DNA of 64,000 nt from Terriglobus albidus (GTDB taxonomy: Bacteria > Acidobacteriota > Terriglobia > Terriglobales > Acidobacteriaceae): NCBI RefSeq assembly GCF_025685425.1, contig NZ_JAGTAS010000056.1, forward strand, positions 1-64,000, written 5' to 3'. Positions within the stretch are counted from its first letter, which is position 1, and every line of letters begins with the position of its first letter. Below, piece by piece: positions 53,668 through 60,782 of this stretch. The notes under the pieces were generated by a model. The model made no database searches and was not told where the DNA came from. It worked only from the letters and a program-made list of their open reading frames with translations. The translations under genes and the position numbers were made by a program.

Positions 53668-53682
53668 GTGACCAATTGTTAC
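53668..53682 (+). promoter_or_regulatory. Decamer boxes, locus E (two copies)
   Basis: GTGAC at 53668 and GTTAC at 53678, 10 bp apart. TGTACC at 53705-53710, 22 bp after the second box, occupies the same place as in copy 1. Confidence 0.65.
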
Positions 53683-53716
53683 CCTGAACATGCTCTGAAT
53701 AGGTTGTACCGATTGC

Positions 53717-53773
53717 ACCTAAACATACTTGCATGCCGGCGTGTGATCACTGTTCCACCCGGCATGCTTTTTT
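53717..53773 (+). ncRNA. Candidate small RNA, copy 2
   Basis: Matches 46632-46689 by position. The terminator stem GCATGCCGG (53731-53739) pairs with CCGGCATGC (53759-53767), followed by six T. Differences from copy 1 fall in the loop and the 5' part, not in the stem. Confidence 0.4.
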
Positions 53774-53871
53774 GCGCGAAACTGTACAGTTCGGGATAAG
53801 GGTCACGATGTATGGAGTATCTGCGCTTTAATTACGGTGTAGATGAAGGGACCTATCGAATCTTCTAGATT

Positions 53872-54342
53872 CATGGGCCGGGGCCACAAACACTCGGCTT
53901 TGCTGGACTATGGACGCTGTTCGTGCCAGAGTTCCGCGAGGAGGTACGTTTCCGTTATCTGGGTGTCCAGAAGATTCATAACGTAGAGACGGATGTCATC
54001 GCCCTTGCACAGATTCCCGGAAGATCAATTCCAGGCTTCATCAAGATGGAGGCCCACACCCTGCCCATGTTACAGCAGGGGTTTGCATGGATCGACCGTG
54101 AAACCGGTCATATCCTCAAGATCCGAACAGAATTGCTCGCGCCTATCCCGGAGATTGAGATGCAACAGCTTACTTCTTCAATTGAATTTAGTGCCGTCCA
54201 CATCACCGGTGTCCACGAGATCTTCTGGCTTCCCAGGCAAGTGGATGTCCGGATGAACTGGCATCAACGCTGCGGAGGCGAACTGCACAAATACAGCAAT
54301 TATCGGCTCTTCACGGCAACGATCAGGATACTGCCCCAGTGA
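53872..54342 (+). pseudogene. N-terminally truncated gene of a secreted acidobacterial protein
   Basis: Open from the TAG just before 53872, the frame reads TLGFAGLWTLFVPEFREEVR, FAWIDRETGHILKIRTEL and ITGVHEIFWLPRQVDV, ending at 54342. It looks like the C-terminal half of a beta-rich secreted protein in which a WIDRETG segment precedes a VHI-x-G strand. No signal peptide or proper start remains, and the missing part would lie where repeat copy 2 now ends. GTG 53923 could restart translation, but a functional product is doubtful. Confidence 0.45.
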
Positions 54343-54483
54343 GCCATCCGCTTTTGCCGGGACGTAGCCCTGATGGCGCATCACCTGCAATCAGCATCGA
54401 GTCTTGTGAGTGAGCTTGGAGGACGCGGGATCTAAACGAGGTCTTCCCCTCCTCGCCAGATCCCGACCTTCATCCGGCCCCAG

Positions 54484-54921
54484 TTACTCTGGCGGTGGGG
54501 GCGGGTCCCCTGGGTTTGGTCCCCCATCCGGACCGGATTCCATGCGTTTCTTCTCTTCAGCCACCTGCCGGTCGAAGTCCTTACGTTGCGCTTCGTTGAG
54601 CAGAGAACGGATCTCTTCGTTCGAGCGATCCCGAATGGCCGTGATCTTGGGGAACTTATCTTGCATGGATGTCTCTTGATCGGCGAGGAGCTTCTCAATC
54701 GCGTCCTTGCGCCGCTGCAATATCGGAAGAATCCTTGTCTTTTGATCGTCCGATAACTTCAGGACCTTGTTCATGCGCTTGAGTTCTTTGTCGGGATTAC
54801 TTCGATCCGCCATGGGTGGCGGGTCTCCCATTGGCATCTGGGCCCATGAACGAGATCCGGGACAGATCGAGAGCATGAGCGCGCCAACTATGGAAAGAGT
54901 AATAAGCGTTCGCTGGGACAT
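54484..54921 (-). CDS. Small secreted Spy/CpxP-like helical protein
   Basis: The 145-residue protein has a signal peptide (LITLSIVGALMLSICPG) and a Met/Pro-rich stretch. A helical hairpin follows (LKRMNKVLKLSDDQKTRILP and SNEEIRSLLNEAQRKDFDR), and the C-terminus is Pro/Gly-rich. The KLSDDQK and LNEAQRKDF segments resemble the LTxxQ helices of Spy/CpxP periplasmic chaperones and metal-resistance proteins. A chaperone or stress-sensor role in the periplasm is likely but not proven. The locus F boxes lie about 50 bp before its start, in the same orientation. Confidence 0.65.
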   Translation of the reverse strand: MSQRTLITLSIVGALMLSICPGSRSWAQMPMGDPPPMADRSNPDKELKRMNKVLKLSDDQKTRILPILQRRKDAIEKLLADQETSMQDKFPKITAIRDRSNEEIRSLLNEAQRKDFDRQVAEEKKRMESGPDGGPNPGDPPPPPE

Positions 54922-54972
54922 ACAGTGGAGCTCCTATGTGACGCATCCTACGCGGTAAACAAAGAGTTCAAA

Positions 54973-54997
54973 GTCATATTGGGTAACGATTTGTAAC
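54973..54997 (-). promoter_or_regulatory. Decamer boxes, locus F (three copies, minus strand)
   Basis: On the minus strand GTTAC, GTTAC and ATGAC occur at 10-bp spacing (complements at 54993, 54983 and 54973). TAGGAT (54950 down to 54945) begins 22 bp after the last box as a candidate -10 for the Spy-like gene. Confidence 0.75.
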
Positions 54998-55032
54998 CTC
55001 TTGCCGGCGGTTATGGACGCAGGCATTGTTGA

Positions 55033-56814
55033 TTACTCATCGCTGTCGGAACGGAAGGGCAGAAGAACCTGTGCACCTACTGCTACAGAGCGCGCTGGGC
55101 GAAGGAGATGGGGGGTGACGAGAACCAAAACCTCCTCGGTGTCTTTTTCGCGGTCTCCCCCGGTCGACGCGGTCTGGAAACCGGGAAGTTCACTCAATCC
55201 CGGAATTCCATTGAGTGCTTTGGACTCCTGCACTGTGAGGCTACTGGATAGGGCCACGGTCTCCCCTGATCGGGCGGCGATATCACCGATGAACTGACGA
55301 TTGGTCAGGATCGGCATATCATTCAAGGAACTCCCCGAAAGATTACGGAATGTCAGGTCGAGATGAAGTTCGACGTTGTCCGCGTGCACTTTGGGAGTGG
55401 CGGCTAGAGTGAATCCAAGGTCTTCGTATTGCACCTGGGGGACGGTAGAGCTGCTAGACGTCGAAGATTGGCTAGAGGTGACGATCGAGGAGTACTGGGA
55501 GGTAGCGATTGGGTAACGGCTTCCATTTCGCAAGATGCCTTTCTCGCCGTCTTTCACCCGCATTTGCACTTTATCAACCAAGCGACTGTCTGAGGAATTG
55601 AGTGCCAGATGGAGTGTCGTTGTTCCAAACGAAAGCCCGCTCCAACTGATTCCCCCGCCAAAGACAGCGAAGCCTTGCCCGAGAGGGGAGCTGCTGGCGT
55701 AGCCGCCCTCGATTAAGAGAACCGCAATGCCGAGAGTATCGTCAGACGTAACCAGTCCCGCCGAGATCGCCTGATTGACGACGGATTGGTTGTCGGAGAT
55801 CAACTTACGGACTTCCGCGCTGACATTGAAGACGCTCGCTTCCTGAGGAAGTTGGAGCCCGATATTGCGAGTCTTCGAGCGTGCCAGCTGATAGACCTCC
55901 ACATCAATTACAACTTCCCCACGAGGACGAAAAATCTCGTCGAAGGTTTCATTGAACAGCAGGAGACGATCCTCCGAGCCACGAAGTGTGATCTTCTTTT
56001 CGCTGGTTTCCACGTTAACGTTGCGAATTCCGAGCAAGCCTTTCGCGATGTTTTGAATCTCAACGACTTGATCGGGCTGGAGTGAGGAGGCATTGAGCGT
56101 CTCATAGCCCAGAGGATCGAAGTGCTGCCGATTCTCGATCGTATCTTTGTAGACTATGGCGCGATCCTCCGCCACGGGTACAAGAAAGGTACGGGTAAGC
56201 ATTTCCAGCCCTCTACGCAGATCGCTGAAGGATGCATCGTCGAGATCGATACGGATCATTTCGTTGGAAACCGATACATCGAAGAGCGTACCGATGCCGA
56301 AGGCTGTGAAGCTTTGCCGAATAAGCTCCTGGGCGGGGGCTTGCATGTGAATGCTTATCCGCCGACGCCTGGGATGAAGAGTTACCAAAGTTTCAGCTTG
56401 CGGAGCGAGAACCAATGGGCTTTCGCGAGTTGTATCGTCGCCTCCGCCTCGAAGCGTTGCAGTGTTCGGTGGCGAGGCTGAGAACGTCTCATCTGTTACT
56501 TTGTCAGTGGCCAACTTCCTCTTCCTGTAGTTATCGGCTATTGCGGCCGCAGCTACGTAAACCCTGCTGGTGCTATCGAGAGCGAGTGCCTCGTGAAATT
56601 TGGAGGACGCAAGAGCGAAGTTGGCTTTCGCAAAGGCACGAGCGCCGGCCAGATAGAGATCCTCCGCCCGATAGCGCTGTTTCGGGGAAATCGTAGGACT
56701 GGAGCCCGTCTCATTTGGCGTGTCTTGCGCGCGCGCTGGTTGCTGGGGTTGAGCATGTCCCAGTGCGGCGTAGAGAGACACAAGGAGCAGATTTACGGAC
56801 CATACGGTTTTCAT
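55033..56814 (-). CDS. Secretin-like protein, second of a tandem pair
   Basis: From ATG 56814, one base after the stop of the previous gene, the protein is 593 residues. The signal peptide is VNLLLVSLYAALGHAQ. A TPR-like helical stretch (about 45-100), N-domains (FDVSVSNEMIRIDLDD, IRNVNVETSEKKITLRG) and a secretin core complete it. The core is seen as VVIDVEVYQLARSKTRNIGL, GEKGILRNGSRYPI, YEDLGFTLAATPKVH and TEEVLVLVTPHLLRP. Secretins form gated outer-membrane pores for type II or III secretion or pili. No other secretion-system gene is nearby. The upstream reading to 56889 lies inside the first secretin. Confidence 0.82.
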   Translation of the reverse strand: MKTVWSVNLLLVSLYAALGHAQPQQPARAQDTPNETGSSPTISPKQRYRAEDLYLAGARAFAKANFALASSKFHEALALDSTSRVYVAAAAIADNYRKRKLATDKVTDETFSASPPNTATLRGGGDDTTRESPLVLAPQAETLVTLHPRRRRISIHMQAPAQELIRQSFTAFGIGTLFDVSVSNEMIRIDLDDASFSDLRRGLEMLTRTFLVPVAEDRAIVYKDTIENRQHFDPLGYETLNASSLQPDQVVEIQNIAKGLLGIRNVNVETSEKKITLRGSEDRLLLFNETFDEIFRPRGEVVIDVEVYQLARSKTRNIGLQLPQEASVFNVSAEVRKLISDNQSVVNQAISAGLVTSDDTLGIAVLLIEGGYASSSPLGQGFAVFGGGISWSGLSFGTTTLHLALNSSDSRLVDKVQMRVKDGEKGILRNGSRYPIATSQYSSIVTSSQSSTSSSSTVPQVQYEDLGFTLAATPKVHADNVELHLDLTFRNLSGSSLNDMPILTNRQFIGDIAARSGETVALSSSLTVQESKALNGIPGLSELPGFQTASTGGDREKDTEEVLVLVTPHLLRPARSVAVGAQVLLPFRSDSDE

Positions 56815-56815
56815 C

Positions 56816-58636
56816 TCATTCCTGGGGAGGCGCCGGTGACACTGCCTCCGGTGAGGGGGCGGTGGCCGGCGCGCCGGGGCGAATCTCAATTGTTTGGCTG
56901 GTTCCTGTATCCACGATGGATGTGCTTCCGTTTCCTACCTGCGGCATGCGAATAATCCGCGGTGTGATGGCGAAGACTACCTCGCTATTCACGACTTCAT
57001 GTTTCTGCGAGCTAAACAGATATTTCAAAAGCGGAATCTCTCCGAGGCCTGGAGTTCCGGAAACGCTGCGGGTGTCATCTTTTTCCAGGATTCCTCCCAT
57101 GAGATTTACTTCTCCTTCCGTAAGCCGAACCGTTTGCTCGATGGTCTTCTGGCCAATGATGGGCTCGCTGATGCCGCCGATATCGCTAGTACCTGTCTCC
57201 GAAGAAACCTCGATCTTCATTTTTACGGTGACATCATGATTGGAGTGGATAGTTGGCTGCATATCGACATTCACGCCGACGTCGATGTACTGGTACTGCG
57301 TATTTACGAGAGAACTGGTGGTTGTACTGGTTGTAGAAGAGTAGGAGCCGGTAGCCACAGGAATGCGGGAACCGATCTTGAGGGTCGCTTTCTGCCCGTC
57401 GCTGGCACGCATTTTGGGATTCTGCAGAATCCGCGTATCGCTGTCGCTGAGCAGCATGTTGAGGGTTGCTTGTCCGATGGTTACGGAAACGTTCGAAGCA
57501 TTCAGGTGGGCAACATCATTGAGGCTCAAGTTCGAGGAAGAACTGGACGAGGAAGAAGAACTACTGGAACTGCTACTGGAGCTGCTGCTGGACGATGAGG
57601 TAGTTTGAAGGCCTAGGCTGATCGACGAAGGCAAGGTGATTCCCATATTGCGGAGCTTGTCTCGGCTCACCTGAAGAATCGAGACGTCAAAAACCACCTC
57701 CGCATGCGGCTTATCGAGGTCGTCGATCATCAACTTCGTTAAATACAACTGGTCCGGCGTTCCGCGGACGGTGATTGCGTTCTGACTGGGGACGCCGAAG
57801 ACCTTGAAGGAAGAATCTCCTCCAAAGAGATTGCGGATGGCGGTAAGGACTTCATTTAGATCGTTCTGCTGGGAGACATTTGCCAGATAGAAAGTCTGCA
57901 GAGCCTGGGTTTCATACTCGGTTCGTTTCGCTTTGGTATCGGCTGCGACAAAAATGGTATGTGCCGTAACAGGGGATACGAAGGTTTGGGAGATCCGTTG
58001 GATGACCCGCAGGGCATCCTGCATATTCTCGTTCACCAAATCGACGGAGATGCGTCGCGGCGGAAGCTCTGGGTCAAAAAGTACGTTGAGGCCATTGATC
58101 TTTCCAAAAGCCTGGTAGACGGCTCGTACATCTTCGACCATATGCAGCGTGATGGAGTCCGGCTGGAGTGGCTTCATCGGAACCGGGCCAGATGGACGGC
58201 GCTCATCCTCGGGAGACATCCTGGCTGGGGATACGGCAGGGATTGGCTTGCCTGCCAGGCTCTCCCGCTTCAACCTTTCGAGAACGACCGTGGCCATTTC
58301 ATTGGTCTCGTCGACTGCGATCGCATGCAGGACTCTCACCATTGCACCTTGGATGTCTCCTTCCTTCTCACGCTCCTCCCCCTCTTTCAGATAAGCCATC
58401 GAGGCAAACGGCCGAAGACGGTTGAAAGATGCAAGATAACGCATGTCTTCGGGTGCGGATTGGTGTGCATGTTCATACGCAGTGAAGGCAGCAATGACGT
58501 CATTGCGCGTCTCCGCCTTTTGGCCCTGACGAAAATAGTCCTTTGCAGAAGTCGGACGTGCAGGCTCTGCATTTAGCAGTAAAACGATGAAGACGCAGAG
58601 CCACAGCGATTTGCGAGGGCTATCCAGGGGCAGCAT
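56816..58636 (-). CDS. Secretin-like protein with a 22-residue serine tract
   Basis: I choose ATG 58636 (606 residues). The longer start at GTG 58675 lies inside the regulatory boxes. The signal peptide is LWLCVFIVLLLNAEPA. TPR-like helices, a DUF-like N-domain (VEDVRAVYQAFGKINGLNVL), an NolW/N1-type domain (LTAIRNLFGGDSSFKVFGVP) and the secretin core follow. The core carries VVFDVSILQVSRDKLRNMGI, ATLKIGSRIPVATGSYS, YIDVGVNVDMQP, GVPGLGEIPLLKYLFSS-type segments and VVFAITPRIIR. Residues about 347-368 are all serine, encoded by a mixture of TCN and AGY codons. It is coupled to the second secretin. Confidence 0.85.
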   Translation of the reverse strand: MLPLDSPRKSLWLCVFIVLLLNAEPARPTSAKDYFRQGQKAETRNDVIAAFTAYEHAHQSAPEDMRYLASFNRLRPFASMAYLKEGEEREKEGDIQGAMVRVLHAIAVDETNEMATVVLERLKRESLAGKPIPAVSPARMSPEDERRPSGPVPMKPLQPDSITLHMVEDVRAVYQAFGKINGLNVLFDPELPPRRISVDLVNENMQDALRVIQRISQTFVSPVTAHTIFVAADTKAKRTEYETQALQTFYLANVSQQNDLNEVLTAIRNLFGGDSSFKVFGVPSQNAITVRGTPDQLYLTKLMIDDLDKPHAEVVFDVSILQVSRDKLRNMGITLPSSISLGLQTTSSSSSSSSSSSSSSSSSSSSSSNLSLNDVAHLNASNVSVTIGQATLNMLLSDSDTRILQNPKMRASDGQKATLKIGSRIPVATGSYSSTTSTTTSSLVNTQYQYIDVGVNVDMQPTIHSNHDVTVKMKIEVSSETGTSDIGGISEPIIGQKTIEQTVRLTEGEVNLMGGILEKDDTRSVSGTPGLGEIPLLKYLFSSQKHEVVNSEVVFAITPRIIRMPQVGNGSTSIVDTGTSQTIEIRPGAPATAPSPEAVSPAPPQE

Positions 58637-58670
58637 ACTTTCAAAGACGTAGCGGCTACGATTTGGATTT

Positions 58671-58695
58671 GTCACGATTGGTCACTGTTGGTCAC
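58671..58695 (-). promoter_or_regulatory. Decamer boxes, locus G (three copies, minus strand)
   Basis: GTCAC at 58671, 58681 and 58691 is GTGAC on the minus strand, exactly 10 bp apart. The boxes end 35 bp before the secretin start at 58636. No strong -10 stands out in this short leader. Confidence 0.7.
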
Positions 58696-58781
58696 GATCG
58701 CCTGTCGTCCAAGCGGCCATCTTGCGATATCTGCTGTTACCGGATCGATGCCCGAATACCGAAGGGTTGCCACATGGCCAC

Positions 58782-59528
58782 TCAGTTCCGATCCGATCCT
58801 GGATGAAGTAAGAACATGTATCCCACGTTGCGAATAGTGCGTATCGTTCCGTTGAAGTGTACGGACGTCAGTTTTCGACGCAGCCGGAGGATGTGCATAT
58901 CGAGGCTCCGCCCCTGAGATTCTGCGGCTCTTCCCATGGTCCGTCGTATCAACTCGTCGCGATTGAGCACGTCATACGATCGGAGAAGAAAGAGGCGCAA
59001 TAGCAGAAATTCGATTTGCGTGAGCCGCAGCGTAGAGTTTCCGTATTTCACCTCCTGTTTGGGGCTATCCACGGTAAATTCGCCGACCATAAAGGAGTCG
59101 GACGATTCCGGTCCAATGTGAAACGAAGAGCGGCGAAGTACGGCTCCCATGCGAGCCAAAAGCTCCCGCACACTGAACGGCTTGGTGAGATAGTCATCGG
59201 CACCCAGTTCGATTCCTAGAATGCGGTCGGCTTCTTCTCCCTTCGCACTGATGATAAGGATGGGAGTAAACCGTTCCCGCCGTAGACGCCGAAGTACCTC
59301 GAAGCCATCGCAATCGGGCAGAAGCAGGTCGAGCAGAATCAAATCAGGACGACATTGAGAGGTGAGTTCGAGGCCACCTTTCCCAGTCGGCACCGGATGT
59401 ACCTCCCATCCACATTTCTCTAAGAAGTCGCGGAGCATCTCGCAAAACTCGTCATCATCATCGATGATGACGACCCGCTTACGTTGAGCTGGATACCTGG
59501 CGCTTCCGTATCCGCTGTTTGTGTGCAC
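58782..59528 (-). CDS. OmpR/PhoB-family response regulator without a linked kinase
   Basis: The 248-residue protein begins at GTG 59528 with GGAGG 5 bases upstream. The receiver domain (about 17-130) has the acidic pocket VVIIDDDDEF, the phosphoacceptor region LILLDLLLPDCDG, ILIISAKGE and DDYLTKPFSVREL. A winged-helix DNA-binding domain follows (EFTVDSPKQEVKYGNSTLRL, MHILRLRRKLTS, IRTIRNVGYMFLLHP). When phosphorylated such proteins bind direct repeats with 10-11 bp spacing. No histidine kinase gene is in the window. It is the prime candidate to bind the GTKACNAATC decamers. Confidence 0.93.
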   Translation of the reverse strand: MHTNSGYGSARYPAQRKRVVIIDDDDEFCEMLRDFLEKCGWEVHPVPTGKGGLELTSQCRPDLILLDLLLPDCDGFEVLRRLRRERFTPILIISAKGEEADRILGIELGADDYLTKPFSVRELLARMGAVLRRSSFHIGPESSDSFMVGEFTVDSPKQEVKYGNSTLRLTQIEFLLLRLFLLRSYDVLNRDELIRRTMGRAAESQGRSLDMHILRLRRKLTSVHFNGTIRTIRNVGYMFLLHPGSDRN

Positions 59529-59557
59529 AAGCCCTCCCCGCTGTCACGGCTTGTGTC

Positions 59558-59582
59558 GTTACATACCGTGACAAATCGTTTC
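59558..59582 (+). promoter_or_regulatory. Decamer boxes, locus H (three copies)
   Basis: GTTAC, GTGAC and GTTTC begin at 59558, 59568 and 59578. They lie 30 bp in front of the response-regulator start codon but point the other way, which could mean autorepression or an unseen plus-strand transcript. Confidence 0.65.
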
Positions 59583-59808
59583 ACCGCAGGGTCTGCAGAG
59601 TTCGCCATCTCGCCGCAAGGAGACCGCGCCGTATCCACTTGCAAATACGAACGCTTACCTTCCGTCAGACGATAGAGCCGCTGACGGGTCTCCGCCGGCA
59701 TCAGCGAATTTCCCCGTTGCTTTGTCGCAACGCGCTGGATTCCGCAAACATTCCCATATATGAATTTGGACGTCGAAAGATCGTACCGGCACTACTCTTG
59801 AACCAAGA
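59583..59808. other. Gap without a supported gene
   Basis: CCGTCAG (59662-59668) and CTGACGG (59681-59687) form a hairpin. No T-run or convincing open frame is seen. If the locus H boxes drive a plus-strand transcript it would start here. Confidence 0.35.
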
Positions 59809-60018
59809 TTAGAAGTCGATTCCGCGTTGGAAAAGAATCTCTTCGGCTGCGTCCACATACTGCTCCCAGGATTCAGAATCGTCCCCCAACTGCTGGATGG
59901 CTTGCTCTCGCAATTCCAGTGCTTGATACACGCTCGCGCCTCGCACTATTTCCTTCCATGCACCGATTCCGGGGCAGGATAACGACTGATCGATACTTCG
60001 TTGCATGCTGGTCCTCAT
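59809..60018 (-). CDS. Small hypothetical protein
   Basis: ATG 60018 (AGG upstream) gives 69 residues (SIDQSLSCPGIGAWKEIVRG, VYQALELREQAIQQLGDDSE). The protein is acidic and helical, without an export signal. No family is recognised. The composition is that of a real gene, and the frame to 60108 extends it with less coding-like sequence. It sits between the regulator and a second small gene, both on the minus strand. Confidence 0.4.
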   Translation of the reverse strand: MRTSMQRSIDQSLSCPGIGAWKEIVRGASVYQALELREQAIQQLGDDSESWEQYVDAAEEILFQRGIDF

Positions 60019-60331
60019 GGCAATAACCTGGCGATGAATTGCAGTTACGTGAGGACCCCCAGGGATAGATCCGGTACTGATGCCAAGTGGATATTCGACT
60101 GCACTCAACCAAGATGGTGAGCGGTGGTATTAGCTCCGTGGATTTCTTCTTGAAGGAATGCGGCGGCTCATTGTGTTATCGAGGGCGTGCGTAATCCGTA
60201 CCAAGTTCCATGTTGTCAGACGTCACTTATTCAGCATGCGACATTCGGGTTCCCCAGTAGGGGAGGGGAACCAACTCGTCTCTGTCTGATCCAACTAAGA
60301 CTAGATCTTCGCGAAGCCTGCTGCGGCCGCG

Positions 60332-60604
60332 CTACTGGATAGCTCGAGAGTCGTGGACGAATCCCGCGGTGACGAGAACCTCTGGCTCAACGTTATCCCC
60401 TCTGGCCGTCCACAACCTCCTCGAGAGCACTTGGACGATGTTGACCGTTTCTCTATGAGGAAGCAATCCAGCTTCCTCCAAGATGATGCAGGCGTCTTCG
60501 GTCGAATCGAACTCGCACATCCAGCAACCGAAAGTGCTGTCTGTCCTGAGGGCCGTGACCCGGACGTTTCCCATGAGTTCACTAATGAGGGCGATGGCTT
60601 TCAT
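60332..60604 (-). CDS. Small hypothetical protein
   Basis: ATG 60604 gives 90 residues (KAIALISELMGNVRVTALRT, CEFDSTEDACIILEEAGLLP, HRETVNIVQVLSRRLW). The alternating beta and helix pattern suggests a small compact alpha/beta fold. I recognise no family. The ORF is open up to 60643. The gap 60019-60331 on its downstream side shows nothing clear. A regulatory or binding role is possible but unsupported. Confidence 0.4.
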   Translation of the reverse strand: MKAIALISELMGNVRVTALRTDSTFGCWMCEFDSTEDACIILEEAGLLPHRETVNIVQVLSRRLWTARGDNVEPEVLVTAGFVHDSRAIQ

Positions 60605-60701
60605 GAAATGGTTTGACGTATCAGGAGATGAATTCGACGACACTGGTCGTGCTCGATTGACTCTCGTGCTACGGCTCAGACGCGTTGTTCAATAACAAGC
60701 T

Positions 60702-60726
60702 GTTACCCGTCGTGACGAATCGTTAC
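60702..60726 (+). promoter_or_regulatory. Decamer boxes, locus I (three copies)
   Basis: GTTAC, GTGAC and GTTAC begin at 60702, 60712 and 60722. TATACA at 60752-60757, 25 bp after the last box, is a good -10 for the protease gene. Confidence 0.8.
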
Positions 60727-60782
60727 AGATCGAGTGTGCACCTTCGCCGTCTATACAAGACAAAAGTATGACGGACCACAAT

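Larger units (their letters stand above)
53666..53810 (+). repeat. Duplicated noncoding element, copy 2 (145 bp)
   Basis: Second copy of the element at 46571-46725. It has two regulatory decamers (three in copy 1) and the same TTGTAC motif, 9-bp hairpin and T-run. The gap 53443-53665 before it shows no gene. Confidence 0.8.

Noticed and set aside
57533-57598. Serine tract as a simple slippage microsatellite
   Set aside because: The codons come from two unrelated serine families and do not repeat regularly.
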